The notes under the pieces are model-generated. The model saw only the letters and a list, made by a program, of their open reading frames with translations. It was not told the origin of the DNA and searched no databases. This document shows, piece by piece, positions 38,881-47,737 of a DNA stretch of 64,000 nt. How positions within the stretch are numbered: position 1 is the first letter of the stretch; every line of letters starts with the position of its first letter. Source of the DNA: Bacteroidota bacterium (GTDB lineage Bacteria > Bacteroidota > Bacteroidia > Chitinophagales > Chitinophagaceae); NCBI GenBank assembly GCA_018268035.1, contig JAFDXI010000163.1, forward strand, positions 1 to 64,000, given 5' to 3'. The translations under genes were made by a program, and so were the position numbers.

Positions 38881-38993
38881 GATAATTAGTAATGAATCAA
38901 AAAATATTTTTCGAAAAATTTTTAAAATAGTTTTTTCGATATGTAAAACTATAACTGGCAAAAACTGTTCTTTTAGTTTGTTTGTGAACGCAT

Positions 38994-39001
38994 TATTTTT
39001 G
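38994..39001 (+). promoter_or_regulatory. -7 box upstream of bioF
   Basis: TATTTTTG, an exact TAnnTTTG match, would give a leader of about 148 nt that includes the attenuator-like element at 39062-39104. Confidence 0.35.
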
Positions 39002-39061
39002 TTGGTCAGTGAAATGCAGGGATAAGTGATGTGAAATAAAATTTAGTTCAAAAACAAAGCT

Positions 39062-39104
39062 TTCCCATTATGATACAGGTGGGAATTTTTTTTACCACTT
39101 CCCA
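39062..39104 (+). promoter_or_regulatory. Attenuator-like element in the bioF leader
   Basis: TTCCCA (39062-39067) can pair with TGGGAA (39080-39085), which is followed by eight T residues: a terminator. The same TGGGAA can instead pair with a second TTCCCA at 39099-39104. The two structures exclude each other. Confidence 0.4.
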
Positions 39105-39154
39105 TTGACATATCATTAACAAAAAATCAAACCTATTTTGAAAAGGGAAAATCT

Positions 39155-40246
39155 ATGTACAACGATTCATTCCTTAATAAAAAATTAGATAGACGATTAC
39201 AACAAAATGCTTTCAGAAAACTGAAATTACCTGGAGACAAAATAGACTTTTGTTCCAATGATTATCTCGGTATTGTTTATCATAATTTATTAAACAACCA
39301 GATGAATGAACAACTTAAAACCGGCTCCACAGGTTCAAGATTACTTGCAGGAAATTATAGTTTGATTGAAACAACAGAAAAACAAATTGCAGAATTTCAT
39401 AGAGCAGATGCCGCTTTGATTTTTAATTCCGGTTATGATGCCAATCTTGGTATTTTAAGTGCTGTGCCGCAAAAAGGCGATACCATTTTATATGATCAGC
39501 TTTGTCATGCATCATTAAGAGACGGTATCCGCTTATCATTTGCACAAAATTTCTCTTTCGTACACAATGACACCAATGATCTTGAAAAAAAATTAAAGTC
39601 AGCATCAGGTAATATTTTCATTATAACTGAATCTGTATTTAGTATGGATGGCGACTATTGCCCTTTAGAAGAATTAGTTGCACTAAAGAAAAAATACAAT
39701 GCTCATATAATCGTTGATGAAGCACATGCCATTGGTGTGGTAGGCGAAAATGGCGAAGGGCTGACTCAACATAAAAATCTTCAGGACGAAGTTTTCTGCA
39801 GGGTTTATACTTTCGGAAAAGCCTGCGGTTGTCATGGGGCTGTGGCTGTTGGCTCGAATAAATTGAAAGACTTTCTTATCAACTTTGCCCGCAGTTTTAT
39901 TTATACAACTGCTTTGCCCGAACAGGCTGTTGCGGCTATAAGATTATCCTATAAAATATTTCCTTTGTTAAATAAGGAAAGAAAGCAACTGCATCAACTA
40001 ATTGATATTTTCCAACAAGCCAACATCAGGTTTGAAAATCTTAATTCTTTTTCTGCGATTCAGGTTGTTATTGTGCCCGGTAATGATGAAGTAAAAAATA
40101 TTGCTCAGCAACTACAGGATCATAATCTCGATGTGCGGCCTATCCTCTACCCCACAGTTCCTGCAGGTAAAGAAAGGTTACGCATCGTTTTGCATGCATT
40201 TAATACATTGCAGGAAATAGAACAACTCATAAAAATTTTATCCTGA
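39155..40246 (+). CDS. bioF: 8-amino-7-oxononanoate synthase-like PLP enzyme
   Basis: BioF condenses pimeloyl-ACP/CoA with alanine in biotin synthesis. The 363 residues show the alpha-oxoamine synthase pattern: IDFCSNDYLGI, GSTGSRLLAGN, the stacking/cofactor region DQLCHASLRDG, IVDEAHAIGVVG (Asp188, His191) and the PLP lysine Lys222 in YTFGKACG. Related enzymes (2-amino-3-ketobutyrate CoA ligase, serine palmitoyltransferase) share the fold. The short length and start favour BioF, but no other bio genes are adjacent. It leads a unit with an RNA methyltransferase 4 bp downstream. Confidence 0.85.
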   Translation: MYNDSFLNKKLDRRLQQNAFRKLKLPGDKIDFCSNDYLGIVYHNLLNNQMNEQLKTGSTGSRLLAGNYSLIETTEKQIAEFHRADAALIFNSGYDANLGILSAVPQKGDTILYDQLCHASLRDGIRLSFAQNFSFVHNDTNDLEKKLKSASGNIFIITESVFSMDGDYCPLEELVALKKKYNAHIIVDEAHAIGVVGENGEGLTQHKNLQDEVFCRVYTFGKACGCHGAVAVGSNKLKDFLINFARSFIYTTALPEQAVAAIRLSYKIFPLLNKERKQLHQLIDIFQQANIRFENLNSFSAIQVVIVPGNDEVKNIAQQLQDHNLDVRPILYPTVPAGKERLRIVLHAFNTLQEIEQLIKILS

Positions 40247-40250
40247 TATT

Positions 40251-41633
40251 TTGAAGCGCCAATTACCATCAGCACTATTACATTCGCTTGAAAACACAAC
40301 AGGCTTTGACAAAATAAAATTTGCTGAAGTGCATGATAATGCTGAACAAATAACTTCTGTTCGGTTCAATCCAAAAAAATATGGGCGTTTTTCAGGCAAA
40401 CAAATTTCCCATCCGCTATATCAATTAAATACTCCTGTTAGTTGGTGCAGCTATGGATATTATTTAAATCAAAGACCTCAGTTTACTTTAGATCCTTTGT
40501 TACATGCCGGCGCTTATTATGTGCAGGATGCAAGCAGTATGTTTTTATGGGAAGTTTTACAACAACAATTTGATGTTAATTCCAACACCAGGATTTTGGA
40601 TCTTTGCGCAGCACCAGGAGGAAAGACTACATTATTGGCTTCCTACTTTAAAAATGCACTCATCATATCCAATGAAATAATAAAATCAAGGACAAATATT
40701 TTATATGAAAATGTAACGAAATGGGGTGATGATGCAGTTATTGTTACTAATAATGACCCTGCAGATTTCAAACGTTTACCGGCATACTTTGATGCAGTCA
40801 TTGTAGATGCTCCCTGTAGTGGTAGCGGCCTGTTCAGAAAAGATGCTGATGCAATAGATGAATGGAGCCTCAACAATGTGGAATTATGCAGTCAGCGACA
40901 GAAAAGAATTTTAGCTGATGTGCTTCCATCTTTAAAAGATAAAGGATTATTGATTTATTCTACCTGCTCTTATTCACAACAGGAAGATGAAGATATGGCA
41001 GATTGGTTGATTGAAAATTTTCATTGCAGTAGTATCCGGCTCGATATAAAAAATTTTAATGGGATAACTGAAACATTTTCTGAAAAACAAAATGCTGCCG
41101 GTTACCGCTTCTGGCCAGATAAAATAAAAGGCGAAGGATTTTTTATTTGCGTTTTACAAAAACATAACAGCAATTCAAAGAACCTGAAACCAAACAATAC
41201 CAGCCTTTCAATTTTAAAATCAAAAGAGACAATCAACCTTCAACAATACATTCATGAAGATGGCTATGTTTTTTTCAAACAACAAGATATGATCAGGGCG
41301 GTAAAAAAAGAATTCACAGGTGATATTGCTTTGCTTCAAAAAAATCTTTACCTGAAAAAAGCCGGGATTTTATTAGGAGAAATGAAAGGCAATACTTTAA
41401 TCCCCAATCATGAGCTCGCAGTCAGTCTCATTGTTAGTAATGATATTTTCAGAATTGAATTGGATGAACATCAGGCCTTGCAATACCTGAGAAAAAAAGA
41501 AATGTTTATTAATACGGATAAAAAAGGTTGGGCTTTATGCACGTTTTTAGGTTTCCCTCTCGGATGGATAAAAATTTTGCACAACCGTGTTAATAACTAT
41601 TATCTAACAGATTGGAGAATACGTAAAGGATAA
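40251..41633 (+). CDS. RsmF/NOL1-NOP2-sun family rRNA cytosine-C5 methyltransferase
   Basis: A SAM-dependent enzyme that methylates cytosine C5 in RNA, probably 16S rRNA. The 460 residues contain the SAM-binding LDLCAAPGGKTTLLAS, the first catalytic block DAPCSGSGLFRKD, and the second Cys in YSTCSYSQQEDE. A C-terminal PUA-like region (about 320-460) is as in RsmF. The start is TTG at 40251, 4 bp after the bioF stop; no ATG occurs near the N-terminus. Confidence 0.9.
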   Translation: MKRQLPSALLHSLENTTGFDKIKFAEVHDNAEQITSVRFNPKKYGRFSGKQISHPLYQLNTPVSWCSYGYYLNQRPQFTLDPLLHAGAYYVQDASSMFLWEVLQQQFDVNSNTRILDLCAAPGGKTTLLASYFKNALIISNEIIKSRTNILYENVTKWGDDAVIVTNNDPADFKRLPAYFDAVIVDAPCSGSGLFRKDADAIDEWSLNNVELCSQRQKRILADVLPSLKDKGLLIYSTCSYSQQEDEDMADWLIENFHCSSIRLDIKNFNGITETFSEKQNAAGYRFWPDKIKGEGFFICVLQKHNSNSKNLKPNNTSLSILKSKETINLQQYIHEDGYVFFKQQDMIRAVKKEFTGDIALLQKNLYLKKAGILLGEMKGNTLIPNHELAVSLIVSNDIFRIELDEHQALQYLRKKEMFINTDKKGWALCTFLGFPLGWIKILHNRVNNYYLTDWRIRKG

Positions 41634-41655
41634 ATTTGTAAAAAATTTTTTGAGC

Positions 41656-42651
41656 ATGACTTTATTAAAACATTGGGTTATTGGGATTGTGGCAGTTTTT
41701 TTTCTTCAAACTGCCAACGCACAAACAAAGTATATCAACTATACCATAAAGCAGGGTGAAACATTGTCTGGCATTGCACAAAAATATAAAACCACTGTTG
41801 GTGATATTATGCGGCTAAATGGTATGCATGCAGATAGTAAATTACAAGTAGGTAAATCAATAAAAATACCTACATCTAAAAATAGCACAAGTGCAGTTCA
41901 AAGCAAAGTGAATACATCATCTGAAAGATTAACAACTGCAATACCCCGCACTACTACACATGTGGTTACAAAAGGTGAAACCCTCTATGGTATCAGCAAA
42001 AAATATGGTGTAACTGTACAACAAATAAAATCATGGAACCATCTTACCAGTGATTATGCTCAGACCGGTGAAACATTAGTGATTGGCGCAGATGCAGCAA
42101 CTGTAAAAAAATCAACTGTACAATCTGAAACAGCTTCACAACAACTCACGGCTGCGCCTCAAAAGCAACGTGTTGAATCAACAACACAAGCGGTAGAAAA
42201 TAATGTTGATACAGGCAAATCAATTTCTAATGCGGTAACAAACACATCTCTGCAAACCAATACTAACACTTCAATCTTCAATTCAAATGCAATAACCAAT
42301 ACAAATAAAGTTACGGATGAACAAAATTTTGCATCAACTTATTCCGGTGATGGATATTTCTCTGACCAATATAAAAAATCAGGTAATACAAAAACTACTT
42401 CCGGAATTTCCAAAACTTTTAAAACTGCAAGTGGATGGAGTGATGGAAAATTTTATATTCTCGCTAATGATATTGAACCGGGAACCATCGTAAAGCTCAC
42501 TGCAGACAATGGTAAATCCGTCTATGCAAAAGTGTTATGGAATATGGGTGATTTAAAAGATAATGCTGGTATTAATTTCAGAATCAGTAATGCAACAGCA
42601 GCGGCTCTTAGTGAAAATACAGACAGTTTTAATCTTTATGTTGCATATTAA
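41656..42651 (+). CDS. LysM-repeat cell-wall-binding protein
   Basis: An exported protein of 331 residues: signal peptide (ending QTANAQ), two LysM modules (about 24-72, YTIKQGETLSGIAQKY; about 97-147, HVVTKGETLYGISKKY) for peptidoglycan binding, a long Ser/Thr/Asn-rich linker, and a C-terminal domain of about 90 residues (FYILANDIEPGTIVKLTAD) with a double-psi beta-barrel look. No catalytic residue set is obvious. It follows the methyltransferase by 22 bp. The ATG at 41656 was chosen over a TTG two codons earlier. Confidence 0.87.
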   Translation: MTLLKHWVIGIVAVFFLQTANAQTKYINYTIKQGETLSGIAQKYKTTVGDIMRLNGMHADSKLQVGKSIKIPTSKNSTSAVQSKVNTSSERLTTAIPRTTTHVVTKGETLYGISKKYGVTVQQIKSWNHLTSDYAQTGETLVIGADAATVKKSTVQSETASQQLTAAPQKQRVESTTQAVENNVDTGKSISNAVTNTSLQTNTNTSIFNSNAITNTNKVTDEQNFASTYSGDGYFSDQYKKSGNTKTTSGISKTFKTASGWSDGKFYILANDIEPGTIVKLTADNGKSVYAKVLWNMGDLKDNAGINFRISNATAAALSENTDSFNLYVAY

Positions 42652-42968
42652 GATTAATAGCTTGTACAATGTATGATGCATCGTACCTATTTCTTTCTGT
42701 AAGAAAAAGATATTGCAAATCAATTAAAGAATAATTCTTGACACAACGCTGTGTTTTTGTGAATTTGTGCTGACATCTTTTCCTGCTACCATGCACCATA
42801 ACTCAAAGTATCATTAAAAAAGAACTCTTTGTTGCCTGAAATCTTTGTGGCAGTATATCCTCTATTCAAAACGAATCAATAATGAATGCTTTTTACTGAA
42901 ATTCTGAATAAATACTATTATAAATTTTTGTGTAGTTAAATTTACCTCATTAAATTATATTTCAATAG
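42652..42968. other. Intergenic region before uxaC
   Basis: 317 bp. A weak plus-strand terminator-like hairpin (ACACA/TGTGT, loop ACGC, then TTTTG, 42741-42759) may end the bioF-LysM unit. TATATTTC at 42956-42963 is one mismatch from a -7 box and lies 5 bp before the uxaC ATG. No gene seen. Confidence 0.4.
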
Positions 42969-44369
42969 ATGAAACAATTTTTAGACAATGATTTCTTATT
43001 GACATCATCCACTGCAAAATTGTTGTTTCACGACTATGCAAAATCAATGCCTGTCATTGATTATCACTGCCATCTTTCTCCAAAAGAAATAGCGGATGAT
43101 GTCAATTTTAAAAACCTGACACAGGCCTGGCTGTACGGTGATCATTATAAATGGAGGGCCATGCGTGCCAACGGAGTGGATGAAAGATTTATAACAGGTG
43201 ATGCAACAGATTGGGAAAAATTTGAACAGTGGGCAGCAACTGTTCCTTACACCTTACGAAATCCCTTATACCATTGGACACATCTGGAACTCCAAAGGTA
43301 TTTTAATATTCAATCTGTAGTTAACCCACAATCAGCAAAAAAAATATATGAAGAAGCAAATGCACAGCTTTCAACAAAGGCTTATTCAATCCGTGGTTTG
43401 TTGACAATGATGCATGTAAAATTTATTTGCACCACCGATGATCCTATTGATGATTTGCAATATCATAGAAAAATACAGGATGATAATTTTTCAATAAAAG
43501 TATCACCCGCATTCAGGCCCGATAAAGCAATGTCTGTCAGTGATACCAAAGCATTTAATGATTATGTCAACCAACTCAGCAATGTTAGCAACACAAATAT
43601 TACAGGTTTTCAAACCTATCTTGATGCCTTAAAAAAAAGACATGATTATTTTAATAAAGTGGGTTGCCGTATTAGCGATCATGGGCTTGAAAAAATGTAT
43701 GCTGATGACTTCACAATGGGTGAATTAAAAAATATTTTTTCTGATTTGCAGTGTGGAAAAAAAATAAGTATTGAAAAACAACAGAAATTTCAAAGCGCTA
43801 TGCTTTTATTTTTTGCTGAATGGGATTGGGAAAAAGGCTGGGTGCAGCAATACCATTTGGGCGCTCTTCGTAATAACAACAAAAGGCTGTTGACAAAACT
43901 TGGCCCAGACACAGGATGGGATTCTATCGGTGATTGCAACCAGGCAAAAACGCTGTCTGCTTTTCTCAATAAACTGGATGAAAAAAATATGCTGGCAAAA
44001 ACTATCATCTACAATCTCAACCCTGCAGACAATGAAGTTATGGCAACCATGATTGGAAATTATAACGATGGTTCAGTTGCCGGGAAAATACAATGGGGTT
44101 CAGCCTGGTGGTTTTTAGACCAGAAAGATGGAATGACAAAACAAATCAATGCCTTATCCAATATGGGTTTGCTCAGCAGGTTTGTTGGTATGTTGACTGA
44201 TTCACGCAGTTTCCTTTCTTATCCAAGGCATGAATATTTCAGGAGAATTTTGTGTAACATTTTTGGTGAAGAAATTGAAAAAGGTGAAATACCCAACGAT
44301 GAGAAATGGGTTGGTAAAATCATCCGGGACATTTGTTACAACAACGCAAAAAACTATTTTGGATTGTAA
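42969..44369 (+). CDS. uxaC: Glucuronate isomerase
   Basis: UxaC converts D-glucuronate to D-fructuronate (and galacturonate to tagaturonate) at the start of hexuronate catabolism. The 466 residues match the family along its length: PVIDYHCHLSPKEI with the metal-binding HCH, KWRAMRANGVDERFITG, TDDPIDDLQYH, and the late LTDSRSFLSYPRHEYFRRI. It is a cytosolic metallo-dependent hydrolase-fold enzyme. uxaB, uxuA and kdg genes are not in the window, so the pathway is either elsewhere or incomplete. Confidence 0.96.
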   Translation: MKQFLDNDFLLTSSTAKLLFHDYAKSMPVIDYHCHLSPKEIADDVNFKNLTQAWLYGDHYKWRAMRANGVDERFITGDATDWEKFEQWAATVPYTLRNPLYHWTHLELQRYFNIQSVVNPQSAKKIYEEANAQLSTKAYSIRGLLTMMHVKFICTTDDPIDDLQYHRKIQDDNFSIKVSPAFRPDKAMSVSDTKAFNDYVNQLSNVSNTNITGFQTYLDALKKRHDYFNKVGCRISDHGLEKMYADDFTMGELKNIFSDLQCGKKISIEKQQKFQSAMLLFFAEWDWEKGWVQQYHLGALRNNNKRLLTKLGPDTGWDSIGDCNQAKTLSAFLNKLDEKNMLAKTIIYNLNPADNEVMATMIGNYNDGSVAGKIQWGSAWWFLDQKDGMTKQINALSNMGLLSRFVGMLTDSRSFLSYPRHEYFRRILCNIFGEEIEKGEIPNDEKWVGKIIRDICYNNAKNYFGL

Positions 44370-44868
44370 CAAACAACTTTACAATAAAAAGTCATACTTA
44401 CAAATAAAAAGAAGGCAGTAATATTTATTCTTTCTTTTAATACCCTTGCCCCTCTTTACAGTAATAACCACTGAAATCTCACGAAACCTTTTCCCTGCAT
44501 GGATTCTGTTTTTTTGTATGATTGTTTGAAGGACAAATAATAATCAACAGTTAGCTTTATCCCCTTCTTCTTTGGCGGGTTTTGGATAGCCTGTCATCGT
44601 TGGATGAACCAGCCCGACTTTGGCGGGTGAAGTTTTACAATACTAAACAATCGCCAAACACATTTTTTAAAACATCTCCTTAAAAAAATTTGTAATAATA
44701 AATCATGATAAGCAATACAGAAAACATACTAAAGATTAATAATAGAGTTAGCACAAAATAAATTTATTCCAGTGCATACCACTTTTATAAATTTTTGTAA
44801 CATTACATAGTCATCATAACTTTCAAGTTAATTGATCAACCGATTGTTTATCCTCAATACATTTTAAA
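44370..44868. other. Intergenic region with a repeated CTTTGGCGGGT motif
   Basis: 499 bp without a gene. CTTTGGCGGGT occurs at 44570-44580 and 44618-44628; the second copy sits in an imperfect hairpin CCCGACTTTGGCGGG (44613-44627). AATTTTTG about 70 bp before the next gene is one mismatch from a -7 box. Confidence 0.45.
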
Positions 44869-47013
44869 TTGAAAAAATATCTATTCTGCATCATTTGTAT
44901 TTGTGCTTTATATGTATCATGTACTCATAAAAATAATTATGATACCTGGCAGGTATATGGCGGTAATAAAGAAAACAACCACTATTCTTCACTCACACAA
45001 ATTGACACCAACAATGTATCGAAGTTGCGGATAGCATGGACATTTCATACTGGCGATGCTGACAGTACCACACAAATCCAAACCAATCCTGTCATCTTTG
45101 ACAGCATTTTATATGGAGTATCACCCAAGCTCAAACTGTTTGCATTGAATGCAGCAACTGGAAAGTTGAAATGGATTTTTGACCCTGATGACAGCACAAA
45201 AAAATTCAATGGTTATTTCAGCATGAATGTATGCAGGGGTGTCACTTTTTACAATAGCGGAGAAAATGACAAAAGGATTTTTTATGGGGCAGGCCCAAGG
45301 CTTTATTGTATTGATGCATTGAATGGGAATCCTATTGCATCATTTGGTGATAATGGCAGCATTGACCTGCACCAGGACTTAGGAAGAGATGTGCAGGATT
45401 TATACGTAGCCAATACTTCGCCAGGTATCATTTATAAAGACATGATCATTATTGGCACCCGGGTAGCTGAAGATGCTGCTGCAGCGCCAGGTTATATTAG
45501 AGCGTATGATGTTTATTCCGGTAAACTGCGTTGGATTTTTCATACCATTCCACAACCTGGTGAAGCTGGTTTTGATACATGGAAAGACACTACAGCATGG
45601 CAACATATAGGCGGCGCCAATGTGTGGTCAGGATTAAGCCTTGATGAAACCAATGGAATTTTATTTGCACCTACCGGTTCATCGTCTTATGATTTTTATG
45701 GTGGAAAAAGATTAGGCGATGACCTCTTTGCCAATTGTGTGTTGGCGCTTGATGCTGCAACAGGAAAACGAATATGGCATTTTCAAACAGTACACCATGA
45801 TGTTTGGGACAGGGACCTGCCTACTGCGCCGGTAATTGTTACCATTACAAAAGATGGAAGAAAAATTGATGCAGTAGCACAGGTAACAAAAACAGGTTTT
45901 ATTTTTTTACTGGATAGAAAAACAGGCAAACCTGTTTATCCTGTGAAAGAAACAGCTGTGCCAACACAAACAGAACTCATTGGCGAATCCTTATCCCCTA
46001 CCCAACCCATCCCTACTTTTCCAAAACCTTATGCAAGGCAAATCTTAACTGAAGAAGATTTGAATAACCTTGTACCTGAATCATCTTACAACGAATTAAA
46101 AACAAAGCTTGCAGGTTATCATACTGGCATTATGTTTAATCCGCCATCAAAAGAAGGCACAATAATATTCCCCGGTTTTGATGGTGGCAGTGAATGGGGC
46201 GGACCTGCTTATGATCCGGCCACATCAGTACTCTATGTAAATGCAAGTGAAATGCCGTGGATATTAACGATGCTTGATGCAAAAAAACAAACAAAGGCAA
46301 CTGAAACCAATCTTGAAGCAGGCAAACGTATTTATCAAACTACCTGTATGGCTTGCCATGGCACTGAGTTGCAGGGCAGCGGAAATTACCCTTCATTAAA
46401 ATCTATCAATAAAAAAATTAATGATTCCCAGTTTGACCAATTATTAACAACAGGCAGAAGGATGATGCCTGCATTCAAGCAATTATCATCCGTCGAAGTT
46501 GCTGCTTTGTCATCATTCATCCTTGACAATAAAAAAGAACAGGCTGAAAAATTTATTGCACCATCAACACCACAGGATGAATGGAACAACATGCCTTATA
46601 CATCAAGTGGCTACAATAAATTTCTTACCAAAGAAGGATATCCTGCAGTGAAACCACCGTGGGGTACACTTACTGCTATCAATCTGAACACTGGTGAATT
46701 TGTCTGGAAAGACACACTTGGTGATTACCCTGAGTTATTGGCAAAAGCAATTCATACAGGAACTGAAAATTATGGAGGGCCTGTAGTAACAGCAGGTGGT
46801 ATTGTGTTTATCGCTGCTACAAGTGATTCAAAAATCAGGGCATTTGATAAAAGGAATGGAAAGTTATTATGGCAGGCCGATTTGCCGGCAAGTGGATTTG
46901 CAACACCTGCTGTGTATAGCATCAATAATAAACAATACGTTGTCATTGCCTGTGGTGGAGGTAAACTAAAAAAACCAACTGCAGATGCTTACGTAGCTTT
47001 TGCATTGCCCTGA
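44869..47013 (+). CDS. PQQ-dependent dehydrogenase lipoprotein with cytochrome c domain
   Basis: A quinohaemoprotein alcohol/glucose dehydrogenase-like enzyme that would oxidise a periplasmic substrate and pass electrons to a built-in haem. A lipoprotein signal (FCIICICALYVSC) gives lipid anchoring. The eight-bladed propeller carries PQQ-type W-motifs (ATGKLKWIFDP, ATGKRIWHFQT, RNGKLLWQADLP). A cytochrome c domain with CMACH at 493-497 is inserted before the last blades. The 714-residue length fits membrane-bound PQQ glucose dehydrogenase relatives. The start is TTG at 44869, supported by the signal sequence beginning there. The substrate is unknown. Confidence 0.9.
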   Translation: MKKYLFCIICICALYVSCTHKNNYDTWQVYGGNKENNHYSSLTQIDTNNVSKLRIAWTFHTGDADSTTQIQTNPVIFDSILYGVSPKLKLFALNAATGKLKWIFDPDDSTKKFNGYFSMNVCRGVTFYNSGENDKRIFYGAGPRLYCIDALNGNPIASFGDNGSIDLHQDLGRDVQDLYVANTSPGIIYKDMIIIGTRVAEDAAAAPGYIRAYDVYSGKLRWIFHTIPQPGEAGFDTWKDTTAWQHIGGANVWSGLSLDETNGILFAPTGSSSYDFYGGKRLGDDLFANCVLALDAATGKRIWHFQTVHHDVWDRDLPTAPVIVTITKDGRKIDAVAQVTKTGFIFLLDRKTGKPVYPVKETAVPTQTELIGESLSPTQPIPTFPKPYARQILTEEDLNNLVPESSYNELKTKLAGYHTGIMFNPPSKEGTIIFPGFDGGSEWGGPAYDPATSVLYVNASEMPWILTMLDAKKQTKATETNLEAGKRIYQTTCMACHGTELQGSGNYPSLKSINKKINDSQFDQLLTTGRRMMPAFKQLSSVEVAALSSFILDNKKEQAEKFIAPSTPQDEWNNMPYTSSGYNKFLTKEGYPAVKPPWGTLTAINLNTGEFVWKDTLGDYPELLAKAIHTGTENYGGPVVTAGGIVFIAATSDSKIRAFDKRNGKLLWQADLPASGFATPAVYSINNKQYVVIACGGGKLKKPTADAYVAFALP

Positions 47014-47113
47014 TGAAAATTATTTGAAAAAATATTTTATCACATAACACATCCTGTTTTTGAGACAGAAATGATTGCGCAGCAATTAGTATCAACACTG
47101 CAATCAATATCAT

Positions 47114-47191
47114 TTCCCTATCGGTTGGTGTCCACACCAAATGAAATACAAATTCCCTATCGGTTGGTGTCCACACCAAACGAAATACAAA
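47114..47191. repeat. Tandem 39-bp repeat, two copies, each with a palindrome
   Basis: Copies 47114-47152 and 47153-47191 differ at one base (T/C). Each contains the inverted repeat TTGGTGTCCACACCAA (47125-47140 and 47164-47179), with 7-bp arms and a 2-base centre. Confidence 0.9.
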
Positions 47192-47243
47192 TTATATAGT
47201 CATCAAAAAAATAAAATCATTTTTTTTACAAGACTAAGTGCAT

Positions 47244-47425
47244 GATTGGGTGAGGAAATAACTTAGTGATATTTGCGAATAGCAAAATATGGTTTGCAAC
47301 ATCACACGGAGCAGGCACCAATTTTTATGTGAAACTACCATTAGTATAAAATAAAAACAATGCAAAAGATTGGTTGAGGAGTTGTTTTTATGAAACAGAA
47401 TAAATCTTAATATTTGCGTAGCAAA
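47244..47425. repeat. Degenerate direct repeat pair carrying TTTGC/GCAAA hairpins
   Basis: Copy 1 (47244-47286) and copy 2 (47368-47425) share ATTGG(G/T)TGAGGA near the left and ATTTGCG..TAGCAAAA at the right. Both right ends form hairpins (TTTGC/GCAAA) despite loop differences. Confidence 0.5.
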
Positions 47426-47639
47426 AGTGAGATAATGCTTTAATAATAAACGAAACAATTATTTATAAACCTTTTAGACAAAGTCAAATTTGAGAAACTA
47501 TATTTTTCCACTATTTAAAAAAAATGCTATCCGGTTCAATGACGTCGCAAATCAAACATTTGCAAAATAATTTAACCGGGACGCTTAAGACATTGAAAAG
47601 AAGGTGTGCCAACATGCACCCGCAACAGCGCCTAATAAA

Positions 47640-47682
47640 CAAATTTACAATATGCTCTCTAAGGTCGCACTTCGTAAATTTG
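47640..47682. repeat. Inverted repeat upstream of the GIY-YIG gene
   Basis: CAAATTTAC (47640-47648) and GTAAATTTG (47674-47682) are perfect 9-bp arms around 25 bases, 55 bp before the GIY-YIG ATG. Confidence 0.6.
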
Positions 47683-47737
47683 CCATCACTTTATAGCCAA
47701 TAGTAGAACGACACTCAAAACGAAAGAATAATAGAAA

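Larger units (their letters stand above)
47014..47737. other. Gene-free repeat-rich stretch at left end of the accessory islet
   Basis: 724 bp without a convincing gene. It holds a 39-bp tandem repeat, two degenerate copies of a hairpin-bearing repeat and a 9-bp-arm inverted repeat (each listed separately), plus GCAAAT/ATTTGC near 47548. Short open frames here are AT-rich or read through the repeats and look spurious. Confidence 0.6.

Noticed and set aside
46943..47179. 78-codon minus-strand frame with repeated VWTPTDRE
   Set aside because: The repetition comes from reading the 39-bp tandem DNA repeat, and the frame overlaps the end of the PQQ dehydrogenase gene; no sign of a real protein.
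47234..47458. 74-codon minus-strand frame in the accessory islet
   Set aside because: It runs through the degenerate hairpin repeats, is dominated by AT-rich codons and has no family or promoter.
47500..47580. tRNA-like sequence with GGTTCAA near 47532
   Set aside because: No acceptor or anticodon stem can be drawn around it; I found no tRNA anywhere in the window.
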